Shown one piece after another: positions 26,572-35,755 of a stretch of DNA of 42,078 bases. The DNA comes from Thiosocius sp963719025. Lineage in GTDB: Bacteria > Pseudomonadota > Gammaproteobacteria > Chromatiales > Chromatiaceae. The stretch spans positions 1-42,078 of the forward strand of contig CAVRBK010000080.1 of NCBI GenBank assembly GCA_963719025.1, written 5' to 3'. Numbering within the stretch: position 1 is the first letter of the stretch; the number at the start of each line of letters is the position of its first letter. Position numbers and translations under genes: made by a program. A model generated the notes under the pieces. That model was given only the letters and a program-made list of their open reading frames with translations. It was not told the DNA's origin and ran no database searches.

Positions 26572-28254
26572 ATGTACCGACTGCGGGGATTTATGCGAGG
26601 AAGTCGCGTGTTTCATTCAGGGAAAGCCGTGCTACATCGGATCGTGTGTGCCCTCGTCGCCAGCGTTTTTTTGCAGTGTGCGCAGGCCGCAGATTGGATC
26701 TACAGCGTTGTCGAAGGCGACAATCTGTGGAACCTGAGCGAAAAGTATCTTGACAGTCCACTGCGTTACGACCAGTTGCGCAGGCTGAACAATGTCGAAC
26801 ATCCGAAACGGATGAGGCCAGGCACCCGGATCCGGGTGCCGATGAAATGGATCCGTAGCAACCCGGTGCCAGCGACAATCGCCGGCCTAGCAGGCAGTGT
26901 GCGATTGAACCGGCAGGATGGCAGCCTGGTTGCGGACGTGACCGTCGATACCCGGGTTTATCTCGGCGACAGCCTGAAGACCGGCCCGAGAAGCAGTGTC
27001 GCCATCCGCTTCGCCGACAACTCGGTCGTCACCCTGCATCAATCGAGCGAGATGCGCTTCGACCACCTGTCCGCGCACGGTGAGACCGGCATGGTCGACT
27101 CCCGCCTGAACCTGATCGACGGTCGGCTGGACACCCGCGTCACCCCGGCGACAGGACCGGGTTCACGTTTTCAGATCCAGACACCCTCGGCGATAAGCGC
27201 CGTGCGCGGCACCGAGTACCGGGCCGCGGTCAAAGACAACGGCGGTGCATCCAATATAGAGGTTCTCGAAGGATCGGTCGGTGTCGCCGGCGGCAACAAG
27301 GGCCGGTTGGTGCCCGCCGGATTTGGTACCCGGGTCGTCACCGACCAGCAACCAGCAGTGCCAAGGCCATTGCTGGCCGCGCCGTTGGTTGGACCCATAC
27401 CGTCACCCGTACGACGGGCACACTGGTCACTGAGCTGGCAACCCGTCGATGGCGCCGAAGCCTACCGGGTGGAACTCAGCGAGGGCAGCAAACTGGATAT
27501 CCTCGCCTGGGAAAAACTGGTCGACAGGAGCCGACTGCCGTTACCCGATCTGCCCGATGGCGAATATCGGATCCGGATTCGCGGTATCGACGCCGATGGC
27601 ATCGAAGGACTCAGCGTCGTGCGAACCCTGCTGATGGACACCCATCCGCGCCCTCCGGTACCCCTGCATCCGGCCGACGAGCCAGACGCTGCGCGGCGAG
27701 AGCGCCGAATTGCACTGGACGGCGTCCGCCGAGGCCGACAACTACCTGCTCGAGATCGCCGCAGATGCGAGCTTTGAACGCCTGCTGGTCCGCCGGGAGG
27801 ATCTGCGCTCGACGCGCTACGTCGTCGACGCGATCACCGAGCCGGGCACCTATTTCTGGCGCGTCAGCAGCGTCAGCGCTGATGGTGAGACAGGCCCTGC
27901 GAGTGTGACCCGCAGCTGGAACCTGAAGGCCGTACCGGACAGTTGGATGCCATCGTCGCCGGCGACGAAGGACACCTCGTCGCCTCCTGGGGAAAATCCG
28001 AGCCGGGACAGCGCTACCAGGTACAGCTCGCCTATGACCCCGGGTTCTCGGATATCGAAATCGACCGGACCAGCGAAAACACCTCGTTGGAATTTGCCCA
28101 ACTGAGCGGTCAGGTACGCTACCTGCGCGTCAGGATCATCGAACCGGACGGCTACCTGGGCCCGTGGGGCACGGTGCAGCGTATCGACCCACCAGAGGAT
28201 GCCAGCGCCTGGATCGTTCCACTGCTGGGCATCCTCGGGGTGCTTGTGCTGTAA
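26572..28254 (+). CDS. LysM-FecR protein with fibronectin-III-like repeats, two frameshifts
   Basis: Order of parts: signal peptide (VLHRIVCALVASVFLQCAQA), LysM peptidoglycan-binding domain (YSVVEGDNLWNLSEKYL ... RRLNNVEHPKRMRPG), FecR domain (VYLGDSLKTGPRSSVAIRFADNSVVTL ... SAVRGTEYRAAV), then two or three fibronectin-III-like units (SLSWQPVDGAEAYRVEL, ELHWTASAEADNYLLEI, VASWGKSEPGQRYQVQL) and a C-terminal hydrophobic segment (WIVPLLGILGVLVL). An extra C near 27684 and a missing base near 27941 shift the last two units. The ATG at 26572 has AAAGG seven bases upstream; an internal GTG at 26629 would begin nearer the signal core. It is followed after four bases by the CHASE2 gene, suggesting an envelope sensor paired with a c-di-GMP enzyme. 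Confidence 0.8.
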
Positions 28255-28258
28255 GCTC

Positions 28259-30738
28259 ATGCGAGACCGTGCGCGCACTTTGAACAGGGTGGCCCCACTG
28301 GTCTTGATCGTCCTGCTGACGACAATGGGCTATCTGCTGTCCAACAGTGTCGCCCTGCAACGCATCGACCACCTCATTTACGACTACATGCTCACCTGGC
28401 AGCAACATCGTGCCAGCGACGAGGTGGTCGTCGTCGCGATTGACGACGACAGCCTGCAGAAAATCGGTCGCTGGCCCTGGTCGCGCCAGACGCATGCCGA
28501 ATTGCTCGATCGACTGACCGCAATGCAACCCCTGGCCGTCGGCTTCGATGTCCTGTTTTCCGAATCGCAACGCGACCCGCCGGCCGCCGACATGCACTTT
28601 GCCGAGGCACTCCGACGCAACGGCCGAGCGGTACTGGCCGTGGCGCCAAGTCACCCTGCACTGCCGGCGCGCTGATCACGGAGGTACTGCCCATCCCCGA
28701 ACTGGCGACGGCCGCCGCCGGGATCGGCCATGTCGATATCGAGATCGACAGCGATGGACTCTGTCGCAGCTTCTTTGCCTATGCCGGCATCGACGATGCC
28801 CACTGGCCCGCCTTTGCGCTCAAGCTGCTCGAGGTATCGGGCCGTTCGGCGGGAATATCAGGCGACACACCTGCATCAGGCGATGCAACCGCCTCTTTCG
28901 GTTGGATGCGCCAGGGACGTTTTTTCATTCCCTTCGACCCCAGGCCCGACGCCGTCAACACCATCTCGGTGCACCGCCTGCTGAGTGACGACGACGCTGC
29001 ACAGATTATAAAAGACAGGTATGTGTTGGTCGGTTCAACCGCGACCGGCCTGGGTGATGTGGTATCGACACCGGTATCTTTCGATCACCAGCGCATGCCG
29101 GGCGTTACACTCAACGCGCACATTCTGAGCGGCCTGCTGAAAGGCCGACTTTCCACCGCCCTGAAGCCCGAGCAACAGACCGCAATTACCCTGGTGCTCA
29201 CCGCCATCGGCACGGCATTGATGGTATCTGCCGGTTTTCCGGCCGGCACATTGCTGTTCTTTGCCGCAGTCATCGGCATGATTGCGGCGACCGGCGCCTT
29301 GCTGGTGGGCTGGCATCTCTGGTTTGCTCCCGCGGCGGCCATCACACCTCTGGTGGTCGGCTTCCCCCTGTGGGGTGCCTGGTCGCTGCTGCGCGAGAAA
29401 CGCATCAACCAGTCACTGACCGTGCGCATGCAACACCAGGCGTTGCATCATGCGGCCACCGACCTGCCCAACCAGCATGTGCTGGAACAACGGCTGACGG
29501 CACTGCTGCCCGGCAGTGCAACTGACGGTCATATCACTGCCCTGATGATTGTCCATATCAGCTGGTCGGACTCAGCGGTTGGGATAGTGGGTCGATCGGC
29601 CGGCGATTCACTGCTGCGCGCGATTGCCGCACGACTCAGCGATGCCGTGCGCAGCGACGATCTCGTCGCCCACCTCAGTGGCGATGATTTCGGCATTCTT
29701 ATCGAAAACATCGAAAATCCGTCAAGTGCCAGCAATATCTCGCGGAACCTGCTGAATGCGCTGAAACAGACGATCGATGTAGACGATTCCCAGGTCGCGC
29801 TATCGCCACGGATGGGCATGAGCCTGTTTCCGACCAACAGTCCGGATGGCGCAAGCCTGTTGCGTGATGCCTATATCGCGATGTTCCGCGCACGCATCGA
29901 ACGATCCATCAAACCCTGCACCTATTCCGACGACATCGCACGCGAAGTCGAGGCCCACTCACAGCTTGAGCAGGCATTGATTTCGGCCATGGAAAACGAC
30001 GAGTTCGAGGTGTATTACCAGCCCCAGATCAGCGGTGGCAACCGGCGGTTGATCGGCGTCGAGGCACTGCTGCGCTGGCACAACCCCGAGCTTGGACTGG
30101 TCTACCCCGGCACTTTCATTCCGGTCGCGGAACACAACGGCCTGATCCAGCAGATCGGCGCATGGGTACTGAGAAGCGCGTGCCGGCAGGTACAGCAGTG
30201 GAACAAGCTGGGCCTTGGTCCGCTGAGGCTGGCGGTCAATCTGTCGCCACTGCAGTTCATCGATGGCGACCTGCTCAGCGATGTGCGCAGCGCGCTCGCG
30301 GAAAGCGGCCTGCCGGCCGGGCAGCTCGAACTCGAGATCACCGAAAGTGCGCTGATGCAGAACATGGCAGAAGCCACCAGCATCATGTTGACCCTGAAGG
30401 AAATCGGCGTAACCCTGGCGATCGACGATTTCGGCACCGGCTATTCATCACTCAGCCACCTGCAGCACTTCCCGCTCGATCGCATCAAGATTGATCAGTC
30501 ATTCACCCGCGAGATATCGGACAACGGCGACGTCCGCGAGATTACCCTGACCATCATCAACATGGCCAAGCGCCTGCAGCTGGAGGTCATTGCAGAAGGC
30601 GTGGAAACCCGGTCACAGGTGTCGTTCCTCAATAAAAATGGCTGCGACGAACTGCAGGGCTTCTACTTCAGTCATCCGCTGCCGTCCGATCAATTGCAGC
30701 AGATGCTCGCGAATCCGAAGGGCCTGCGTGCCGAGTAA
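28259..30738 (+). CDS. CHASE2-GGDEF-EAL c-di-GMP phosphodiesterase, one frameshift
   Basis: An N-terminal transmembrane helix (VAPLVLIVLLTTMGYLLSN) leads into a periplasmic CHASE2 domain (IYDYMLTWQQHRASDEVVVVAIDDDSLQKIGRWPWSR). One missing base near 28650 shifts it before GALITEVLPIPELA. Three further transmembrane helices follow (about 29190-29390). The GGDEF domain reads SGDDF and is probably not a cyclase. The EAL domain keeps EALLRW, NLSPLQF, ITESAL, DDFGTGYSS and the IDQSF lysine-loop region, so phosphodiesterase activity is expected. CHASE2 is an extracytoplasmic sensor. The coupled LysM-FecR gene, four bases upstream, may supply or modulate the signal. Confidence 0.88.
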
Positions 30739-30790
30739 CCGTCCGCAGCTATGTTCCAGGTCTGCAAAAATTCTCTCAGGGTTAAGCCGA

Positions 30791-31309
30791 CTAGCGGCCG
30801 GGTAACCACGCCAGCACGAACTGCGCAACGGCTTCCACCTCGTTCAGCGGCAACAACGGGATCCCGACCGGCTTCGACAACGCGGCATCGCAGGCAAGCG
30901 CGATGATATCCGGATCTTCGCGACACAGCAGTGGCGTTCGCAATGACGGCCGATGGATCTCGATCTTGGCCAGCCTTTCGTGGCGAAAGCCCTCGACCAG
31001 GACGAGATCGAGCTTGTCGCTGTCGAGACGCGCCAACAGGTCCTTCAATACCGGCTCGGTCGACCGGTCACCCTCCTCGACCCAAAAGGTGCGGTAGGGC
31101 GAGGCCAGCAGTACCTGTGCGGCACCCGCCTTGCGCAAACGGTGCGAATCCTTTCCCGGCAGGTCGATCTCGAAATCATGATGCGAATGCTTGATCACGG
31201 CGCACCGCACGCCGCGCTGGCTCAGCAGCGGTATCAGGCGGCTCAGCAGGGTCGTCTTGCCGGTGCCCGAGAACGCAACGAACGCAAGCGTCGGCACATC
31301 GATGGTCAT
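30791..31309 (-). CDS. mobB: molybdopterin-guanine dinucleotide biosynthesis protein MobB
   Basis: From ATG 31309 (MTIDVPTLAFVAFSGTGKTTLLSRLI) the protein has 172 residues, the usual MobB length. It shows the P-loop FSGTGKTT, VRCAVIKHSHHDFEIDLPGKDSHRLRKAGA (family signature), LDLVLVEGFRHERLAKIEIHR and a C-terminal DIIALACD region. MobB is a GTP-binding accessory of MobA in making the bis-MGD cofactor. That is the cofactor of NasA, encoded nearby. The frame extends to 31414, but the added leader is not conserved-looking. Confidence 0.88.
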   Translation of the reverse strand: MTIDVPTLAFVAFSGTGKTTLLSRLIPLLSQRGVRCAVIKHSHHDFEIDLPGKDSHRLRKAGAAQVLLASPYRTFWVEEGDRSTEPVLKDLLARLDSDKLDLVLVEGFRHERLAKIEIHRPSLRTPLLCREDPDIIALACDAALSKPVGIPLLPLNEVEAVAQFVLAWLPGR

Positions 31310-31545
31310 GAACAGGAACAGCCCAGGTAAAAATCCGGCAACAAGGGTATACGTTGCACGACATCGGCGCAGCATCCAATAATTTGCGCCGGGACACCGG
31401 ACAGCAGAAACCAAACCCCAAGCGACGTTTCACCGCCGGGCCGTGATCTGTCAGACTTCTCGATCATGGCCGAGACAACATCCCCCGACCGACTGACCGA
31501 TCACGGCCGACGTGGCGCTCGACAGCACTGCCGTCAGCCGTAACC

Positions 31546-32394
31546 ATGAAACACGAATATCATGTCGAGGTTCATGACCCCGGGCGTTCAGCGGTCGACC
31601 TGCTCAGCGATGCTTCGGGACTGAGCCGGCAGGCGGTCAAGCGGGCCATGAAGAAAGGGGCCGTATGGCTCAGCCGCGGCCACGGCACCCAGCGCATCCG
31701 TCGCGCCGACAAGCCCCTGGCGGGCGGTGACGTGCTTCACCTGTACTGGAACGAGGCGGTGCTGGAGCATCAACCGGACCCGGCAATCCTGATCGCCGAC
31801 GAGCAGCTGTTCAGCATATGGCACAAACCGTACGGCATGCTGAGCCAGGGTTCCAAGTGGGGGGATCATTGCACGATCAACCGCTGGGTCGAGCAGCAAC
31901 TGCGCCCGCAGCGCCCGGCCTTCATCGTTCACCGGCTCGATCGTGCCGCGAGCGGCCTGATGATCATTGCTCACAGCCGCAAGACCGCGGCCTGGTTCAC
32001 CCAACAGTTTCAGCAGTGCAGGCTGGACAAGCGCTACCAGGCCATCGTTCACGGTGGCTTCCCGGAAGCATTGACCCTCACCGACCCTATCGATGGGCGA
32101 CACGCCGTGAGTCATGCGCACCTCCTGCAATACGATCCCCAGCACGACCAATCGTTGCTCGAAGTGCGCATCGAGACCGGCAGAAAACACCAGATCCGCC
32201 GCCATCTCGCCATGGCCGGATTCCCGATTGTCGGCGATCGCCTGCATGGTCGCGCCAGCGCGGATAGCCGGAGAAATCTTTGCCTGGCGTCCTGTTCCCT
32301 CGCCTTCGATTCGCCCATCGACGGCCGGCGCCTGGAATACCGGCTGCCGCAAGCACTGCGGCCATCGTTCGAGCCAGACCCCACAGCGCCATAG
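31546..32394 (+). CDS. RluA-family pseudouridine synthase
   Basis: This 282-residue protein has an S4-like N-terminus (SGLSRQAVKRAMKKGAVWL) and a catalytic domain with HRLDRAASGLMIIAHS, which contains the catalytic Asp, followed by KRYQAIVHG and a C-terminal ETGRKHQIRRHLAMAGFPIVGD block. It isomerises uridine in rRNA or tRNA; the target cannot be told from sequence. It lies between mobB (divergent) and nasA (convergent) and has no evident link to nitrate assimilation. Confidence 0.85.
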   Translation: MKHEYHVEVHDPGRSAVDLLSDASGLSRQAVKRAMKKGAVWLSRGHGTQRIRRADKPLAGGDVLHLYWNEAVLEHQPDPAILIADEQLFSIWHKPYGMLSQGSKWGDHCTINRWVEQQLRPQRPAFIVHRLDRAASGLMIIAHSRKTAAWFTQQFQQCRLDKRYQAIVHGGFPEALTLTDPIDGRHAVSHAHLLQYDPQHDQSLLEVRIETGRKHQIRRHLAMAGFPIVGDRLHGRASADSRRNLCLASCSLAFDSPIDGRRLEYRLPQALRPSFEPDPTAP

Positions 32395-32418
32395 CCGGTC
32401 AGCACACGCCGTGCGCGC

Positions 32419-35139
32419 TCAGGATGCGGCGGAGGCCTTCGAACCGGCGCTGACCTGCGTATCGGCGATCAGGCGACGCAGTTCCGGCACACAGGAACCA
32501 CAATTGGTGCCGGCATTCAGTACGCGGCCGATGGCCTCTGGCGTATCCAGGCCCTGCATCTCGATCGCCCTGGTCAGGGTATGCACACCGACACTAAAAC
32601 AGGAGCACACAATGGCGCCCTCGTCCTGCTGCCCGGATGGTGGCGTGCCACGCAACAGGCGTGAACGCTCGGCATCCTCAAGCCGGTCTTTCCTGAACAG
32701 GGCGACCAGCCAATCGCGTGGCGGCAACTGCGCCTCCGGCCCGATTATGATTACGCTGTCGAGGCGACCATCGACGATGCGCGCAGCCCGATAGTGGATC
32801 TGCGTTGAATCGTACATCTCGCGCCACTCGGCATCATCGCCATCGACATCAAGCTGTTGCCGCGCGCTGACCGCCCAGTTGTCCGGCGACAACTCTCCCG
32901 CCAGTTCGTAGTGCCAGAGCCCATAGCGGCGGGCCTTTGACCAGTAGCTGGCCTGCGCCGGCTCGAGCTCAGTGCGGGAAAGCAGAAACCCGTACCACTT
33001 GGCCCGATATGGCATCACCCGCACCGGGGTGTTCTTGAATTCGGGTTGACCGGACACCGGATCGACTGCCGCGTTGACCAGGCTGCCGACGCGTGCCGCC
33101 GAGGCGAATTGATCACTCCAGTGCATCGGTGCGAAGACCTGACCCACCTGCTGCGCATCACTCAGGCGCGCACGCAGCGTTGTCTCACCAAGGGCACTGA
33201 TCACGGTGGCAAGTTCTCCCTCACACAGACCAACGCCGGCCGCGTCCAGCGGATGGATATCGACGAAGGGCTCGGTGATGTGACCGGACAGACGGGGCGA
33301 CTTTCCGGTGCGGGTCATGGTGTGCCAGTGATCCCGCACCCTCCCGGTGTTCAGCACCAGCGGGTAGCGTTCGTCCGGATGCTGCGCCGGCGGCCTTGGC
33401 GTAATGGGCACAAAGTTGGCTCGCCGGCTGTCGGTGAAAAACCGACCGGTCGAAAACATGCGTTTGCTGGCCTCCGCGTTGCCGACACACGGCCACTGGA
33501 CCGGGGTCAGTGCGTCATATTGCGAGGATGCAAGCCCCACCAGGCCGGAGATATCAAAATCGCGCTCACCGCGATTCTCGAAACCCGATAGCTGCGCATG
33601 CTCATCGAAGACCTGCGCCGCCCCGGTGTAGTCGAAACCCGGATAACCGAGACGACCGGCAACCTGGCTGACAATCTGCCAATCTGCGCGCGCCTCACCG
33701 GGCGCGTTGAGAAACGGGCGCTGTCGCGAGATACAGCGCTCTGAATTGGTCACTGTGCCATCCTTCTCACCCCAGGCCAGCGCCGGCAGACGGATGTCCG
33801 CGTAACGCTGGGTATCGGTATCGGCGACACAGTCCGAGACGATCAGGCACTCGCACTTTTCCAGGGCCCGACGGACCTGTGCCGTGTCAGGCAGGCTGAC
33901 CGCCGGATTGGTCGCCATCACCCACAGCGCCTTGACCTCGCCCGATTCGACCGCCCGAAACAGGTCGACAGCCTTGAGCCCGGCCTGTGTTGCCGGTGTG
34001 GATGCCGTCCAGAATCGTCCCAGCAGATCACGGTGCGCGGCATTGTCGATATCCATATGCGCCGCAAGCTGGTTGGCCAGGCCGCCAACTTCCCTACCGC
34101 CCATCGCGTTCGGCTGACCAGTGATCGAGAACGGCCCGGCTCCGGGTTTGCCGATGCGGCCGGTGAGCAGGTGACAGTTGATAATCGCATTGCCCTTGTC
34201 GGTGCCGCTGCTCGATTGATTGATACCCTGCGAAAATACCGTGACGACACGTTCGGTACGGGCGAACAGATCGTAAAACGCCGCGACGTCAGCCTCCTCC
34301 AGGCCACACTGTGCCGCCACCGCCGCGGCCGACGGCGCATACCAGCGCGCGAGCCCCAGGGTTTCTTCCAGACCCTCGGTGTGATCCCGCACGAATGACG
34401 CATCGGCCTGCCCCTGCTCGGACAGCCAATACAGCAGACCGCTGAACAACAGGCCATCGCTCCCGCTGCGCAGCGCAAGATGCCTGTCCGCACCATCGCA
34501 AGTGGAGGTGCGGCGCGGGTCGATCACGACGATCCGCATCTCCGGCCGTGCCTTCTTTGCCGCCAGGATGCGCTGGTAGAGCACCGGGTGACACCATGCG
34601 AGGTTGGATCCGGTAAGCACCACCAGATCGGCCAGCTCGAGGTCTTCGTAGCAGTTCGGCACGCTGTCGCTGCCAAAGGCCCGCTTGTAGGCCGCGACAG
34701 CAGAAGACATGCACAGACGCGAGTTGGTGTCGATGTTCGCCGAGCCGATAAAACCCTTCATCAACTTGTTGGCGACATAGTAGTCCTCGGTAAGCAGTTG
34801 GCCGGACACATAGAACGCGACGGCGTCGGGCCCGTGCGCATCGATGACCTGGCGAAGCCGTTGGCTGACCGTAGCGAGTGCGCTGTCCCAGCTGACCCTC
34901 GCACCATCGACCATCGGGTAAAGCAGGCGTCCCTCCAGCCCGGTGGTTTCCCCAAGCGCCGTGCCCTTGGAACACAGACGCCCGTAGTTCGCCGGATGCT
35001 CGCGATCACCGTGGATCTCAACCACACCATCGTCATCCACCGATGCGGTAACGCCGCAACCGACCCCGCAATAGGGACAGGTCGTCTTGGTCTTTTCGCG
35101 GCGGAGGCCCGCGATCGCTCCGGCGTTCTCGGCAGTCAT
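32419..35139 (-). CDS. nasA: assimilatory nitrate reductase catalytic subunit with C-terminal BFD-type [2Fe-2S] domain
   Basis: This 906-residue cytoplasmic molybdoenzyme reduces nitrate to nitrite. The N-terminal [4Fe-4S] motif is CPYCGVGCGVTAS with the fourth cysteine in GRLCSKG. Mo-bis-MGD-binding blocks include SRLCMSSAVAAYKRAFG and QPNAMGGREVGGLANQLAAHM. The C-terminus has a BFD-like iron-sulfur domain (IVCSCFSVGVHTLTRAI ... TNCGSCVPELRRLI), found in NasA-type but not periplasmic enzymes, for intake of electrons. There is no Tat signal. It is the last gene of the nitrate operon, 161 bases after nirD, and is intact. Confidence 0.93.
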   Translation of the reverse strand: MTAENAGAIAGLRREKTKTTCPYCGVGCGVTASVDDDGVVEIHGDREHPANYGRLCSKGTALGETTGLEGRLLYPMVDGARVSWDSALATVSQRLRQVIDAHGPDAVAFYVSGQLLTEDYYVANKLMKGFIGSANIDTNSRLCMSSAVAAYKRAFGSDSVPNCYEDLELADLVVLTGSNLAWCHPVLYQRILAAKKARPEMRIVVIDPRRTSTCDGADRHLALRSGSDGLLFSGLLYWLSEQGQADASFVRDHTEGLEETLGLARWYAPSAAAVAAQCGLEEADVAAFYDLFARTERVVTVFSQGINQSSSGTDKGNAIINCHLLTGRIGKPGAGPFSITGQPNAMGGREVGGLANQLAAHMDIDNAAHRDLLGRFWTASTPATQAGLKAVDLFRAVESGEVKALWVMATNPAVSLPDTAQVRRALEKCECLIVSDCVADTDTQRYADIRLPALAWGEKDGTVTNSERCISRQRPFLNAPGEARADWQIVSQVAGRLGYPGFDYTGAAQVFDEHAQLSGFENRGERDFDISGLVGLASSQYDALTPVQWPCVGNAEASKRMFSTGRFFTDSRRANFVPITPRPPAQHPDERYPLVLNTGRVRDHWHTMTRTGKSPRLSGHITEPFVDIHPLDAAGVGLCEGELATVISALGETTLRARLSDAQQVGQVFAPMHWSDQFASAARVGSLVNAAVDPVSGQPEFKNTPVRVMPYRAKWYGFLLSRTELEPAQASYWSKARRYGLWHYELAGELSPDNWAVSARQQLDVDGDDAEWREMYDSTQIHYRAARIVDGRLDSVIIIGPEAQLPPRDWLVALFRKDRLEDAERSRLLRGTPPSGQQDEGAIVCSCFSVGVHTLTRAIEMQGLDTPEAIGRVLNAGTNCGSCVPELRRLIADTQVSAGSKASAAS

Positions 35140-35300
35140 CCCGCCAGCCCCAAACGCAACAGCACAGCAGACAGCATGATTCTGTCTGCGAGACTGATCG
35201 ATGTTTCCCTGGCTGGTCCAATTGGCATGTCTTGATTCCCTGGAGAAAGTATTGCCGGCCCGACCGCCTCAGCCGTCGAGCATGACGTTGCGTGGCATGA

Positions 35301-35630
35301 TCACGCCGCCGCCTCGTCCGCCTTCAGTGCGAGAAACACCTTGCCATCCTCGACCTTGGTCGCGAACACGTTGGCGCAACCCTCATCCGGGCCCAGTGCC
35401 TGACCGGAGGCCAGGTCGATCTTCCAGTTATGCAACGGGCAGGTCACCGATGTGCCGTGAACGATACCCTGTGACAGCGGACCCCCCTTGTGTGGACAGG
35501 CGTCACGCAAGGCGAAAACCTGGTCGTCGCGGGTGCGAAACACGGCAACATCCATGGTATCGGTACGGATCACCCGCGAACCCAGTTGCGGGATGTCCTC
35601 AAGGCCGGCAATTTCAATCCAGTTAGTCAT
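35301..35630 (-). CDS. nirD: nitrite reductase small subunit, Rieske-type
   Basis: From ATG 35630 (MTNWIEIAGLEDIPQLGS) the protein has 109 residues with CPHKGGPLSQ and CPLHNWKID, giving the two Cys-His pairs of a Rieske [2Fe-2S] fold. It pairs with NirB for NADH-dependent nitrite reduction to ammonium. Some NirD homologues lack the ligands, but here all four are present. The frame continues to 35750, but the extra leader overlaps the nirB end and is unlikely. Confidence 0.92.
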   Translation of the reverse strand: MTNWIEIAGLEDIPQLGSRVIRTDTMDVAVFRTRDDQVFALRDACPHKGGPLSQGIVHGTSVTCPLHNWKIDLASGQALGPDEGCANVFATKVEDGKVFLALKADEAAA

Positions 35631-35755
35631 TTCTCTACCTCTTGGGGGACGCAGTGATTGGCGGACACTCTGCAGATAATCCCGGCACCATCGACAGCTC
35701 GACCGCGCCGTATTCGTCTCGGGCTTGCCTGCGAGTCCCTGGCGTCCCACGGTTC

